The notes under the pieces were generated by a model that saw nothing but the letters and a program-made list of their open reading frames with translations, was not told where the DNA came from and ran no database searches. This document shows, piece after piece, positions 52,071 through 64,000 of a stretch of DNA of 64,000 bases. How positions within the stretch are numbered: the stretch's first letter is position 1; each line of letters starts with the position of its first letter. The stretch lies in assembly GCA_037974665.1 (NCBI GenBank), contig CM075773.1, positions 53,048,917-53,112,916 on the forward strand. The letters run 5' to 3'. The DNA comes from Ehretia macrophylla. Taxonomy: Eukaryota > Streptophyta > Magnoliopsida > Boraginales > Ehretiaceae. Both the position numbers and the translations under genes were made by a program.

Positions 52071-52675
52071 CAAATTCAATGCAAACCTATTTTGTAAATC
52101 AGTGCAACACCCGACCTGGGCCCGAGCACCTCAGCTACTTAGCTACTGCCAACTCGGATTAACGTGGTGGCCACGCTTAATTAAGAGCTAATGATCAAGT
52201 AAACCAGCTCGGACTATGTTCCAGCTCGAGTATAATCAATAATAATTTGATTAGTTTTGCCAGTTCAAATTGAGGTCCAACTCGGTATAATCCGGCTTTA
52301 GGTCGGCATGTTAGTTTGGGTCTAAATTCGAGCTCAATATTTGTCAACATTAGTTTGACCAATTTTAAATTGGACTGACGAGTCCAGGTCGGTAACGATA
52401 ATAGTTGTTCAATTAACCAGCTCAGATTAGGATCAAAATTCATTAATCTCGTCTAGCTCGGTTCTTTATATTTAAATTAAGTTTGAATGGTCCATTATAT
52501 TGGTCCGATCCCACTTACTTAAAAAATTTACGAAGAGAAAGGTACACATGTACGAACTCGAATGAAACGCAAATAAAATCAGAACATTCATTTCATTAGA
52601 ATTGGAAAGAGTGACAATTACAAGGAGCCCAACCTGGGCAAAATTACAAAAGCCCAACCCGAGCGATTACAAAGT

Positions 52676-54974
52676 TTACTTAGGAGCGGCGGTGGAGGTG
52701 GTGGCATCGGCTTCATCACCGATCTGGTCTATGCCCTTCTGAACAAATTCAATCACCTCCTTGGCTTGGGACGTCAGATCGGCCGGGAGCTCAGGAATCT
52801 CCCAGAACTCCTGCGGCGGAGCCTCTAAGACTTCGATGTAATCATTCTTGGTGACAAGGAATAAGGTCTTCGCTCTCTCCCGAGCTACGACTTGGCCCCG
52901 GAAGTAGTATTCTAACTCGGCATACTTGGCCATCGCCCCACCCTCCGTGGCCAACCAGTCCACGGCCTCTTGGCTGGACTTAAAGGCTTCCACCGTCTTC
53001 TCCCCCTGCGGGCCGACCCAATCTAATAGATCCTTGAGCTTCGCCTCAGCCTCGCGCTTGACATCCTTGGCCGCGGCCTCGCGTCGACACTTCTCCGCCT
53101 CGAGCTCCCTCTTCAGCCGGTCGATCTCCGTCTCGTCCGCTTTGCGCCTCTGGACGGCTTCCTCCCTCAAGGCCTCTAGCTCAGCTCGAGAGTCGATAAA
53201 TCCCTGCTCGAGCTCGACGCAGTGAGCCTGGGCTCGGGTGAGCAAGCTAGGTACCGAAAGGATGTGGGACTCGGCCTGCACGAAAGATGACAAAATGATC
53301 AGCCGAGCCAAAAAACTTAACCATATCAACGATGTCAAATATGCCTTACCGTGACTATGGTCGTTCTCAGGTCGAGCGAAAGCTGCTCCGCCAGGACCGA
53401 TGCCAGCTTGGGATCACGTGCGACCTTAGCTGCCTCCACGAAGTCCTTGTTGGGAGGGCTCACCTCCACGGCCTTGCCTTTCCCAGAGTACTCAGGCCGA
53501 GACCATTTCCTATTATCGGGGCGGGATGCTGAGCGCTCAGGGATCGCCACGCCCGAGCTCGATCTTTTGGTCTGGGGAGACGCCGACGTCCCCTTGGAAG
53601 AGACCTCGGGTCGCTGCCTCTGCTCCTGATGGACGGAGGAGCCCAAGCCGAACCGAGCAGAGACTTCGCCACTGGCCTCGGTCTTTCTCTTCATCTGGGC
53701 ATACGCGAGCCTCCTCGTATCCGCCATGTCTGCAAAAGCAAAGGAAAGAGGTGAGAAACAACCAAATGCAAACTGAATGGAACAACGGTAGATAAGGAGA
53801 CGGGGAGGTCGGGCATTGATCCTGCGAACTGACCCTCTTCTGAGCCGAACTCCGCATTCTCTTCGGGCTCGGGAAGTAGGTGAGGGTGCTCCCTCCTTAG
53901 GTCGGGTTCCCTCCCGAATAACTTTGATTTCCAGATTCTGTCCCACTTGAGGACGCTATCAATATCAATTAGCAAACCCGGCTCGGGTCTCAGCACCCTG
54001 ACCTCGGTAAGTTCCTCCTCTGAGAGCTTGGGGTCATCATTCACAGTCTTTTTCAAGGTGGGATTCCAATCCACCCTGCACCCTGGGTTTACGGCCGGCT
54101 CGACCCAATAGTAGTCGTTGTGCCAGCCCTTGTTGGAGAAGTGCCACTTGGTGAATATGGCGTTGCTGACCCGAGCTGCGAAGTGGAACCACCCTGGCTG
54201 CTTCGGGTTGGGCTTGCAAACAAAGAACTGCCTGAACCGACGCAGGGTCGGCTCTATCTTCCTCTCAAGGCAGAACACATAAAACGCCACCATCACGGCC
54301 TAGCCGTTAGGTGACATCTGACCCGGGCTAAGCTCGAAGTAATTCAAAATGCCGACGATGAAGTCGGGAAGTGAAAGTCGGACGACATCGAATGCGAGGT
54401 CGTAGATGGTGAAATGGTCGGGTGGAGGATAGCAGGCAGGCTCGGTCCGACCTGGCACCTTCAGCTTGTGGTGTTGGTCCACCAACCAATCCCTTAGCCT
54501 AGCGTTAGCCATTTGGACGGTAGAGTGGCACTCGCGCCTACAGCAGGCAAACAGCTGCTCTATCCTCTTTCCCTGAGCCGACGAACTGCTGGCTGTAGCA
54601 GAGCTCTGAGGTTGGACCGCCCTAACCGGGACCGCTTCAATCGGCTCCGACGCGGAGACTCCAACTAAGTACTCCTGTGGTATCTCAACTCCCTCCAACG
54701 GGTTCAATGGCTTCTCATCCTCCCTATCTCCCAAGTCTTCCAGGTCGGCTAAAGGATCCGCCTCGGCTTCTTCTTGCACTCACCTGACCTCGATCACTTG
54801 GCAATCATCATCACTCTCCCTTAGCCCAGATTTCCAAGATGATTTTTGAGATGCGCATTCGCTGTCATCACCACGGCCTCTATTTGAAGTCGACTCCAAG
54901 CTCGACGGATTCTCATCCCCTCCATAGGACCTCACCTCCATCGCTTGGGAATCTTTCGACTCCGACCTCCCTAT
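52676..54974 (-). pseudogene. Opposite-strand gene of Tat element 3 (PF04195-like)
   Basis: It has the same architecture as the gene at 25624-27957: acidic start, PF04195-like domain (LNYFELSPGQMSPNG, FYVFCLERKIEPT, FFVCKPNPKQPGW, NKGWHNDYYW), second part from MADTRRLAYAQMKRK near 53727, GT-AG intron (about 53349-53277), then a coiled coil (AELEALREEAVQRRKADETE) and end TSTAAPK-stop. Breaks: the start ATG is ATA (54972-54974), TGG to TGA near 54780, and TGG to TAG at 54301. Several hundred codons remain open otherwise. Confidence 0.78.
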
Positions 54975-55221
54975 CTTATTTACAAATTAAAATATGTGCA
55001 GGAATAACTAAAGGAAGTCGGGACGTACCTACCGCTTTAGCTGTCAAAGATGACCCGATCTAATTGCCTCCGACCTAATTAGCTCTAAGATAATGGATTC
55101 CGAGCTGAATACCCCGAGAAGATATTTTTTGAGCTAAAAGTGTCTGACCACCCTGGTTGCTGACCTGAAAGCTCCGAATTTAGTAAGCAAAGTGTGAAAT
55201 GAATCTCGGATGTCAAGGCCC

Positions 55222-55229
55222 TATTTATA
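55222..55229 (-). promoter_or_regulatory. TATA box for the opposite-strand gene
   Basis: TATAAATA on the minus strand, at the same relative place as 25367-25374 in the truncated copy, between the LTR and the gene. The 5'-UTR donor GGTAGGTACG is also kept (about 55037). Confidence 0.6.
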
Positions 55230-55410
55230 GGCAACTCTGGTAACCGCTTCGGGAATCCCAAACGTCGCATCTTGTCATAACTGCCAGGTGACGTGTCAGC
55301 CATTTGAAGGGTATACACCGCTGACGTGGCCATCCCCACTCTGCCAGGGTCGGGCAACTCTAGCTCGGGAACAACTCCCAAATCTAGATCTCACCCTCTC
55401 GATCTCAACT

Positions 55411-55427
55411 TGGGGGGAGGGGGGGAT
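55411..55427 (+). promoter_or_regulatory. Polypurine tract
   Basis: TGGGGGGAGGGGGGGAT directly precedes the 3' LTR and would prime plus-strand DNA synthesis. Confidence 0.85.
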
Positions 55428-55927
55428 TGACGAGGGGGACCCCGAGCTGAGGTATGATGCCTACTCCGAGCTGAGGCGGGCTAATCCAAGCCAAGCCCAA
55501 CACATTTCAACTAATGCCCAACCTGGATGCTGATCCGACCTCACCCCGACCCTAGAAAACCCCGACCTCAATGCCAGCTGCCCTGATGGGACATAAAGCC
55601 TTAATGGGACACAAAGTTGCACCGCATTAAATGCTGTCAGGTCCGAATTTAGTATAAATAGAGTTTATCCACTTCATTTCTGGGTAACTCGTCATTATTG
55701 CACTCAGTTACCTTGCCAGCTCGGACATACTAATCATTCGCACGCCTGAGAGAAAAATTCGGGTCATTACCCCGCCTTTTCCTTTCCTTTCCTTGTGCAG
55801 GTTTAGCGGCCGACCAGAAAGTTCAACTCGGAGGCCGACCTAAAAGTTTAGCTCAGAGGCCAACCTGAAAGTTCAGTTCGGCAAGTGTAGCAGTCCATCC
55901 TCAACTGTGAGATTCCCAACCTCGACA
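55428..55927 (+). repeat. 3' LTR
   Basis: TGACGAGGGGG... to ...CCAACCTCGACA, 500 bp, followed by the target duplication CTAGT. It has the 19-bp duplicated segment that is missing in the 5' LTR. Confidence 0.93.
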
Positions 55928-55932
55928 CTAGT

Positions 55933-56640
55933 GTAAAAGGTTTTACGCCCTTACATCTACCAAATTAAAGTGAGAATTTAAAAATTAGAATGTAACTATC
56001 GCACGCCTAAAAGATCATATTTATGGCACCTAAATATTGACTTTTATTTAGCACTACAATAACATAGTCTTTGATTTTCATAAAAAACTAATTTAAGAAA
56101 AAGATTTTTGTACAGAAAATATTAATGTCATTTATGAAATGATTTACAAACTCTTATTTAAGATTTGGCATGAACGTTTTAGAAACTGTTAAGAATTATT
56201 ATATTTTTAGTACGTGTGGTCTGATTTGAGAAGAGTCATATATGGACACGAGTGGAGGATGATACACGCGAAAGATTATTAAATACACATGTGATCTGAT
56301 TTGAGAAGGTCACATATGGATGAATATAGGTGAAAAATGACACATGCAAACGACGAACAAGAATAGACCATAGGCCTAACTCATATATCATGTTGAGAAT
56401 TATAGGGTTTCATAATTCTCTGCTTACAGGCACCCCAGATCTTTGTTACCATAATGTTGTGCATTCATTACCAGGTAGCAGATGGATTAAAAGAATCATG
56501 AGTGGCGGATATATGATTGTAGTTCAATGGAGATTAAAACACATAATTTAACGAGAAATGTTGGATGTCATCCCATTTTTATCACATTTTATGTAGATGT
56601 TTAGTCGTCATGATTGACATAGGAGGTAATAAATAAGTGA
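55933..56640. other. Gene-free stretch
   Basis: AT-rich DNA between the retrotransposon and RLK D. CATGTTGAGAATTATAGGGT near 56391 echoes 45371. No gene is supported. Confidence 0.45.
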
Positions 56641-57447
56641 TTATACAATAGTAACTAACATATTCGGCAAATTATAAGAGGGTGTATTGCATTTCACCCT
56701 TTTGTAAATAGCATCAACAAAGTACAAAAGAATTTGATAATTGGTGACAAAGAGCACCTTCGGGGGAAAACTAAATTACCCTCATCTTGCCTCAACTTCA
56801 GTGATGGAGAAATCTTGTACTGAATTTCCCTTTGCTTTATCTTTAGACGAGTTTGATTCATGTATGTTTCGTCCAGTGAAATATGCTGGCTGCTTTGGAG
56901 AAGGCAAAGCCATTGTTTCACTACTAAGCATTGAAATAACATCTTCCATCTTTGGCCTATCCATCGCATTTTCTTGGACGCACAGAAGACCAACATGAAT
57001 GGTGCGTAACATCTGGTTCATGTCACATGAATCACCAAGGAATGGATCCTTCATTTCTAACGCATTTCCTTATTTCCATAATTCCCATGCCTGTATCTGT
57101 AATATTATCACTTTCAGTTATCAATTTGTGTATGAAACATGTTCAAGTCATTGATAAGACAAACTCACATATCCTATAAGGTTCAGGGGATAGTCAGGGT
57201 TGTAGAAGCTATTGTTCCTTCTACCACTTACAATTTCAAGCACTAAGACACCGAAACTGAAAACATCGGACTTAATCGAGAAAGTTCCTTCCATGGCATA
57301 CTCTGGAGACATGTAATCATTGTTGAACGTCATCAAATAGAAATTCATCAAGCTGAACAACTCTAAAAGTTGAATCAAAATCAGGAAGTGAAAATAGACT
57401 TACTAAGTTCCCACAACTCTGTTAGTAATTGCCTCTGCTTCGTTCTA

Positions 57448-57678
<231 letters not shown>

Positions 57679-58407
57679 TCATCTGAATACGTAAACTACT
57701 CTGAAAAGCTACCAAGATAGGAAAATAATGTTACGAACCAAAGAAGAAGAAATCTAAGCTCTTGTTCGGCATAAACTCATAGATTAACATTTTCTCTTCT
57801 TGATGAATGCAGCATCCCAAAACACGGACAATATTGTTATGCTGGAGTTTGGAGATAAGAATAAGTTCATTTTTTAACTCTACAACGCCTTGTACAAATG
57901 TCCTTGAGAGTCTCTTGACTACTATTTCTCGCCCATCAAGTAATCTACCCTGTTTCCATAATATCGAATCATTGCATATAAATACAGAACAAATTAAATT
58001 ATTTTGTAGCTGATAATGTGTACCTTGTATACTGGTCCAAATCCTCCCTTTCCAAGCTTGTTTTCGCTTGAGAAGTTATTTGTGGCTACCATAATTGAGC
58101 CAAAACTGAATATCTTCAAATCATGAGGTTCTCGTCCATTCTTTTCAATCTCATTCGTATAATTAAAGCTATCTGTAGCAGTCAATTGAAGTAAAAATTC
58201 TTTTCTTCTTCTCCTCTCACATGTATACAAAGAGTTGTTATAGCTTTAGAGAGGCAATGTCTGATATAAGATATGCAGGATATCTAATAAATTGGTTTTG
58301 AACAATCTACCTGCTAGTATACGCCGCCTTCTCACTAGATAGCTCAATATGCTTGATAGTAGCAAGACTACAACAATCACTAAAGCAATGACTATCCATA
58401 TCAAGGC

Positions 58408-59499
58408 TAGAGGTGGCATTTGGGCCGGGTTGACACAGGCCCAATTCAGCCCAGCACACAAAAATTCGGGCCTAGCCCAGCTCGAATGAAAATGGGTTCG
58501 ACTCGGTTCAATCCATCACATATAGGTAGGTCGAGATGGGTCATATATTTTTGGACCCAGCCCATTTGTGCCTAAACCCATTTGTGCCCAAGCCCAGCCC
58601 AGCTCAAGTCCAATTCGAACTCAGATAAAACCCATCTTGAGATTATAATTTGTACTTGTAATTTTTCTTATAAATAGTTAGTGTATTCAACTTTATTTTA
58701 CTACAAAACTATATATTTATTTTATCACCTATTGTCTCTTTATTTTACTACAAGAGAATACATAATATTTATGGCTATGGGGGAATAAGATCTTTCACAA
58801 CGATTACGTTCAAATGTTTGGAATCATTTTGCTTACTTTGAAGAACATGGGTATGTAATTTGTAACTATTGTGAACGTAAATATATATTTCGTTGTCAAT
58901 TTGGAACTGAAATGCTTGGAAGACATCTTGTATCTCAACATTCAAATGTTCTAAACTATTTTAATCCTCAACCACTGCCACCACCACCATCAACAGGCCC
59001 AGCCCCCGCACAAGGAGCATAATAAAATGAAAAACTTCACCAACTTTCTTCAAGCATTTATATAATGTTTTTTTTTATGTTTATTAGTAACGTATCCGTA
59101 TCTCGTGAACTTGTGGTTTGTTAAGTAATATTTTATAATTTATATTAATATTATCAATCAACTTATGTCTTGTTAATTGTTAAATTAGCTTTTTCGTAAA
59201 AAAATGTTAAGTTTCATCTTTTTTCGTAAAAAAATGTTAAGTTTCATCTTTTTTCGTTATTAATCCAACTATTAAAATTCAGAACACACTAATAAAAAAT
59301 AAAAAGATGGGCTGGCCCAGCCCAATTCGGCGTAGCTCGCGACTCGTAGTAGCGGGCTCGTGGGCCGAGCTGGGTCCTATATTTCAATAATTGAGTCCAG
59401 CCCAGCTCAGCCCACTAAACATATGTGCCAAGCCGGGCTCATTTTTCTTAACCCACGATTCGATCAGGCCGTGCCGAGCTGGCCCATTTGCCAGCTCTA
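58408..59499. mobile_element. Non-autonomous hAT element with BED finger remnant
   Basis: The ends read inward as TAGAGGTGGCATTTGGGCC and TAGAGCTGGCAAATGGGCC, typical hAT termini. The flanks ATCAAGGC (58400-58407) and ATCCAGGC (59500-59507) form an 8-bp duplication with one mismatch. RLK B has the empty site (20088-20096). A short BED-type zinc finger frame lies inside, but no transposase catalytic region, so it is a deletion derivative of an autonomous hAT. Confidence 0.9.
58801..59022 (+). pseudogene. BED zinc finger fragment of a hAT transposase
   Basis: The frame reads VWNHFAYFEEHGYVICNYC, then GTEMLGRHLVSQHSN: a BED-type finger with C-x2-C and H-x4-H, followed by a Pro-rich stretch and stop at 59020. 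An upstream ATG at 58771 is separated by a stop. In autonomous hAT transposases this finger is N-terminal and binds the element ends; the rest of the protein is missing. Confidence 0.78.
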
Positions 59500-59677
59500 A
59501 TCCAGGCTTTTCCTTTTCCTGCAAAGTAATGGAAGAAAAGAGTTGCATAACTGGTATTATTAGATGTTCTCTACGAAAATAGTGCAGATTGACTATTCAT
59601 TAATTCATCAGTTAGTCATAGCTCAGTATCTTCCATCACGAGAAGTATATACTTGGTGTTGCTAAATTCTCTATTGT

Positions 59678-59776
59678 NNNNNNNNNNNNNNNNNNNNNNN
59701 NNNNNNNNNNNNNNNNNNNNNNNNNNNNNNNNNNNNNNNNNNNNNNNNNNNNNNNNNNNNNNNNNNNNNNNNNNNN
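59678..59776. other. Assembly gap (99 N)
   Basis: A run of N separates RLK D intron sequence from the middle of a Tat-type element. The true distance and order are unknown. Confidence 0.99.
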
Positions 59777-59862
59777 CCCGACCTCCCCATTATTCAGTCT
59801 GCTAGTTTTTTTTAGGTTGGCCTTCGGCTCGTTTTCACTTCTTTCCTCTACCTTTTGCAGAT

Positions 59863-60957
59863 ATGGCGGACATGAGGAAGCTCGCGTATGCCCAGGTGCG
59901 GAGGAAGAGCGAGGCCAGCGGCGAGGTGTCGGCTCGGTTAGGCTTGGGAGGTGCCGCTCAAGGACAGAGGCAGCGGCCCAGCGGCCAAGCGCGGGAGGTC
60001 GATTCCGAGGTCTCCTCTAAAGGGGCTTCGGGGTCCCCTTTGCCCAAGAAGTCGGGCTCGGGAGTGGCGATTTCAGAGCGTTCTTCATCCCGACCTGAGA
60101 GCAGAAAGCGGCCTCAAGCCGAACACTCCGGGAAGGGTAAGGCCACGGAGGTGAGCCCTCCAAGCAAAGACTTCATAGAGGCATCCAAGGTGGACCGCAA
60201 CCCCAAGCTGGCGACGGTCCCGGCAGAGCAGCTCTTGCTCGACTTGAGGATGGCCATCGTCACGGTGACTCTCTATCCAACTTCTGGTAATGTTATTTTT
60301 TGTTTAGCTCGGCTGATCGCTTTGTTTTCTTCTAAGCAGGCCGAGTCCCACATTCTCTCGGTTCCAAGCTTCCTGGTCAAGGCCCAAACTCACTGTGTTG
60401 AGCTCGAGCAACGATACGTAGATGCCCGAGCTGAGCTGGAGACCGTGAGGGAAGAGGCTGCTCAGAGGCAGAAGGCGGACACGACAGAGATCGACCGCCT
60501 GAAGAAAGAGCTTGACATGGAAAAGGCCCGACGCAAAGCCGCGACCAAGGACGTCGAGCGCTATAAGCAAGAGAAGCGTGAGGCAGAGGCGAAGTTCCAG
60601 GATCTGGTGGACCGGGTCGGCGTCAAGGGAGAGAAGGCAGTAGAGGCCTTCAAGTCCAGCGATGCGGCGGTGGATTGGCTGGCCACGAAAGGCGGAGCCA
60701 TCCTAAAATACGCCGAGATGGAATTCTATTTCCGGGGTCATGTCGCAGCTCGGGAGAGAGCGAAGACCTTCTTTCCAGCCACTAAAAACGACTACATTGA
60801 GATCTTGAAGGTTCCGCCACCGGAGTTCTGGGAGATTCCCAAACTTCCATCCGACCTGATATCTTAGGCTAAGGATGTGTCTGAGTTCGTTCAGAATGGG
60901 ATGGACCAGGTCGGAGATGAAACTGAAGCCACCACCTCTACCGCTGCACCGAAGTAG
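59863..60957 (+). pseudogene. Opposite-strand gene, 3' part (Tat element 4)
   Basis: It begins MADMRKLAYAQVRRKSEAS. Relative to the other copies it has an insertion (GQAREVDSE) in the Ser/Pro-rich part. An 81-nt intron with GT...AG borders (about 60265-60339) is a multiple of three and open, so splicing does not decide the frame. The coiled coil follows (AELETVREEAAQRQKADTTE, MEKARRKAATKDVERYKQ). One CAG to TAG change at 60866 cuts the last 30 codons; the end TSTAAPK-stop is still visible at 60957. This is the best preserved copy of the second half. Confidence 0.72.
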
Positions 60958-61599
60958 ATTTTGTAAATTTTCCCGAGTTGGGCTCTTATAATTTCGCCCA
61001 AGTTGGGCTTTTTGTAATTATGTTTCAATTGAATGAAATGAATTTTTTTTTTTTTACGTTTTATCGGAGTTAGTACTTGTGCACTTTTCTTTTTTCGCAA
61101 AACTTTTTTCAAGTAAGCGGGGTCGGACAATATAGTGGACCACTCGAACTTAAGTAAAAAGAACCGAGCTGGATGCAATTAATGAATTATCATCCTAATC
61201 CAAGCTAGTTAACCGGACAACTTCATAATCGTCGCCAACCTGGACTCGTCAGTTTGATTTAAAATTGGTCAAACTAATGTTGACGAATGTTGAGTTCGAG
61301 TTTAGACCCAAACTAATATACCGACCTGAAGCTGGATGACACCGAGTTGGACCTTAATCCGAACTGGTAGAATATCAATTTGTTATTGATTATACCCGAG
61401 CTGGAACATAGTCCGAGCTGAGTTACTTGATCGTTAGCTAGTGATTAAGCGTGGCCACCGCGTTAATCCGAGTTGAAAGTAGCTGTGTAGTTGTAACACT
61501 CGGGCCCGGGTCGGGTATTGCGCCCGTTTTGGTTTGTCCCCAGGTCGGGCATTGCACTAATTTACAAAAATGCATTGTATTGAATTTGTACACGAAGTT

Positions 61600-61735
61600 C
61601 TTGGGCTCGGGAGCCAATTACAAGCAATGTCTTGGCCTGGGGCCTTAACAAAAGATTTCAGCCCGGGGCCGTTACAAAAGGGTTCGGCTCGGGGCCGTTT
61701 ACAAAATTTTTCGGCTCGGGGCCATTCAGACCAAA
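61600..61735. repeat. Tandem repeats of Tat element 4
   Basis: About four to five units with GGCTCGGGGCC or GGCCCGGGGCC cores, the same type as at 28570 and 51857 but in a different number. Confidence 0.8.
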
Positions 61736-62420
61736 TACCGCTTCAGGTGTTCTGAGTGCCATGCATTCTTCAACAGTTTCCCATTTTTGTCGCGGAGGTA
61801 GAAGGTCCCAGGTCGGACTTCTTTCATGACTTCGTACGATCCTTCCCAGGTCGGGATAGCTTGTTACCCGAGCATGGCAAAAAGATGGCCTTTTTGAGCA
61901 CGAGGTCTCCAACCTTAATAGGTTTAGGCTTGACCTGTTTGGCAAAGGCTTTTTTCATGGCAGCTTTGTTGGCCAACATTCTGATCTGAGCTTTAACTCG
62001 GAGCTCTTCGGCGAGGTCGAGCTCTTCACGGATCTGTGCTCCGTTTATTTCTGGATCATGATGGAGGGTTCTACTGGTCGGGGACCCGATCTCCACTGGC
62101 AGTACTGCTTGAGTATCGAAGGTCAGCTCGATGGGCGATTCTTGCATTGCCGAGTTGGTAGTGGTCCGCTGAGCCCACAACACCTCGGGAAGAATCGATG
62201 CCCACTGGCCCTCTGCTTCCTCCAACTTGGTTTTCAAGCCCTGCAAAATAATTTGGTTAGTCCTTTCAACTTGGCTATTACTTTGAGGGTGAGCAATAGA
62301 CGAGAATCTAAGGTCGATCCCAATCTCAGCACATTTGCCTCGAAAGTATGCACTGTTGAATTGCTTACCGTGGTCAGTAACGATGACATTTGGCACCCCA
62401 AATCGGCAAATGATGTTTTT
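61726..62420 (-). pseudogene. Integrase C-terminal part (Tat element 4)
   Basis: It carries the second and third catalytic residues (VTDHGKQFNS, QVERTNQ). A TGG to TGA change at 62421 separates it from the upstream frame. A 1-bp deletion near 61858 (after GNKLS) shifts the last 45 codons. It ends near 61726 (RYLV-stop). Confidence 0.85.
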
Positions 62421-64000
62421 TCATACGAAATTCCAAGCTGCCTTTTCCGTTATTCTAGCAACACCTTCAGTCTCGGGCCATTTGGTAAAGTAGTCTATAA
62501 CTACGAAGGCGTGCTTCTTTTGGCCGACACCGGTCGGCAATGGGCCGATGATGTCTAGACCCCATTGATAGAATGGCCATAGGCTTATCATCACTGTGAG
62601 GTCTACAGTAGGCTTCCTCTGTACATTGGCGAACCTCTGGCAGGTGTCGCACTTTTTTACATACTCTTTGGCATCTTGCTCTAAAGTTGGCCAGAAATAG
62701 CCTTGCCTCAACGCCTTCCGAGCCAGAGCTTTGCCTCCCAAGTGGTTTCCACATACCCCTTCATGAATCTCCCGGAGTACATAGTTTCCCTCCTCTGGTC
62801 CAACACATTTCAAGAGGGGCCAAGTGTAGGCTCTCTTATAAAGTTGCCCGGCAATTATGACAAACCTTGAGGCCTGTTTCATGAGTTTTCGAGCTGCTTT
62901 TTCATCCTCTGGGGTCATACCCCCCTCCAAGTAGTCCACGATTGGTTTGGTCCAATCTGGGTTTAGATTGAGCTCGGCTATGGCTTGCACCTCTAACCGA
63001 ATACTGGGTTTGGATACTTCTTCGACATGGACCAGGGCAGGTCGGCTCTCGCCCAAGGCCAACCTGGACAGAGCATCAGCCTTGGTATTCTCCTCCCTCG
63101 GAATTTGCTGTATGGTGAACCTTTTGAGCCCTGAGGTCAAATTCTTGACTTTGTTGAGGTAGGCTAACATGTTACTGTCCTTGACTTCGAATTCTCCTGA
63201 TATCTGACTAGAAACCAGTTGAGAGTCGGTGCTTAGGTCAACTGCCTGCACGCTGAGCTGAGCTACAATTTTCAATCCTGCAATCACTGCTTCGTACTCT
63301 GCTTCATTATTGGATGCCGGAAAGGTGAACCTGAGGGAGTATTGGTGCTCGTGCTGGGTAGGGTCGAGGATGACCACCCCAGCTCCGCTACCAGACTTCC
63401 CTGAGGCCCCATCCACGTGGACCTTCCATACTTCTTCCAGGTCGTGCTCGGCTCGGCCAGTGCACTCTACCATAAAGTCCGCGATGGCTTGGGCTTTGAT
63501 AGCTGTTCTGGGCTGGTAGGTGATGTCAAATTGACTCAACTCAACTGCCCATTTCAGTAGTCTGCCCGACGCCTCTGGCTTGTGCATGATGGACTTGAGT
63601 GGGGAATCCGTCATGACCTTAATCGGGTGAGCATCAAAGTATGGCTTCAGCTTCTTTTCCGCCGTGATGAGCGCGAGGGCAAGTTTTTCCAATGGGGAAT
63701 ACCTTACCTCAGCCCCTTGCAAGGTTTTGCTGACGTAATAGACCGGCTTCTATTCCTTTCCTTCTTCTCGGACTAGTGCAGTTGCGACTGTTGTCCCTGA
63801 GCATGCTAGGTATAGTACCAGTACCTCTCCCACCTAGGGTCGGGATAGCAGGGAGGGCGAAGTTAGATACCTTTTAAGCTCTTGGAAGGTATTCTAGCAT
63901 TCCGTAGTCCATTCAAAGTTCTTAGGATTCCTTAATATTTTGAACAGACGAGCACACTTGTCAGCCGACCTGGACATGAATCTGCTCAGCGCTGCGACCT
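62421..64000 (-). pseudogene. RNase H, second RNase H, integrase N-terminal part (Tat element 4)
   Basis: A 433-codon open frame (63722-62421) covers the end of RNase H (GAEVRYSPLEKLALALI), the second RNase H with all expected acidic residues (HVDGAS, EAEYEAVIA, STDSQLVSS, KADALSRLA), the integrase HHCC finger (HEGVCGNHLGG, KKCDTCQRF) and the first catalytic Asp (GLDIIGPLP). 63723-64000 continues RNase H with a stop at about 63750. It is the best-preserved pol segment in the window and runs off the end. Confidence 0.9.

Larger units (their letters stand above)
46022..55927 (+). mobile_element. Full-length Tat-type Ty3/gypsy retrotransposon
   Basis: It has two LTRs and a 5-bp target duplication CTAGT (46017-46021 and 55928-55932). 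In between lie a primer site, gag, protease, RT, RNase H, second RNase H, integrase, a tandem-repeat block, a gene on the opposite strand, and a polypurine tract. The LTRs differ at roughly 40 positions by eye (about 8 percent) plus a 19-bp indel, so the insertion is not recent. Every sense domain is interrupted by stops, so the copy cannot move by itself. Confidence 0.95.
59777..64000 (-). mobile_element. Third Tat-type Ty3/gypsy element, incomplete in window
   Basis: Starting in the opposite-strand gene and continuing through the tandem repeats into integrase, second RNase H and RNase H, it is collinear with the elements at 24.7 and 46.0 kb. Its left part, including the 3' LTR, is hidden by the N gap; its right part lies beyond the window. 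Confidence 0.92.

Overview
This is plant nuclear DNA, almost certainly from a eudicot with a repeat-rich genome. The evidence is a set of S-domain (G-type lectin) receptor-like kinase (RLK) copies with the family's exon structure, plant Tat-type Ty3/gypsy retrotransposons, CACTA, hAT, Mutator-like and Harbinger-like elements, a LINE fragment, and a fragment of plastid DNA. The species cannot be named from the sequence. The background is AT-rich, the retrotransposons are visibly GC-richer, and there is one run of Ns (59678-59776), so this is a scaffolded assembly.

Layout. 1-2065: the 3' end and LTR of one retrotransposon. 2066-6240: repeats, a hAT-like insertion, and sequence duplicated again at 22.9-24.7 kb (inverted) and 38.2-39.4 kb (direct). 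6241-20967: two tandem units of about 7.2 kb, each with the lectin exon of one RLK gene, an intergenic region, and the transmembrane and kinase exons of the next gene. Kinase set A (11.1-12.8 kb) and B (18.5-20.1 kb) are both decayed. Unit 2 gained a Harbinger-like MITE, a Mutator-like MITE and a mosaic of plastid rrn16, trnI-CAU and ycf2 DNA. 24697-33868: a 5'-truncated Tat-type element on the minus strand, fused directly to RLK kinase set C (33.9-35.1 kb). Upstream of set C lie pieces of a cysteine-rich RLK (CRK) ectodomain and a broken DC1-domain gene. 38369-45290: a solo LTR, a foldback element, a one-ended CACTA element with an apparently intact transposase-like gene, a LINE tail and a minisatellite. 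46022-55927: a full-length Tat-type element with both LTRs and a 5-bp target duplication. 56782-59518: RLK set D, broken by a hAT insertion. After the N gap comes a third Tat-type element (59777-64000), which runs off the window.

What works here: none of the RLK copies looks like a complete functional gene. Sets A and D carry several disabling changes, B carries a stop, and C is clean but has lost its last exon. The three Tat-type elements share gag, protease, reverse transcriptase, RNase H, a second RNase H, integrase, a short tandem-repeat block, and then a gene on the opposite strand with its own TATA box and probable introns. Their sense reading frames are broken mainly by C-to-T or G-to-A changes, as expected from decay of methylated DNA.

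Most notable: gene A contains a 220-bp inverted copy of its own lectin exon, so a transcript from that promoter could fold into a hairpin. Set C joins a CRK ectodomain exon in phase to an S-domain RLK transmembrane exon. The antisense gene is conserved in all three Tat elements.
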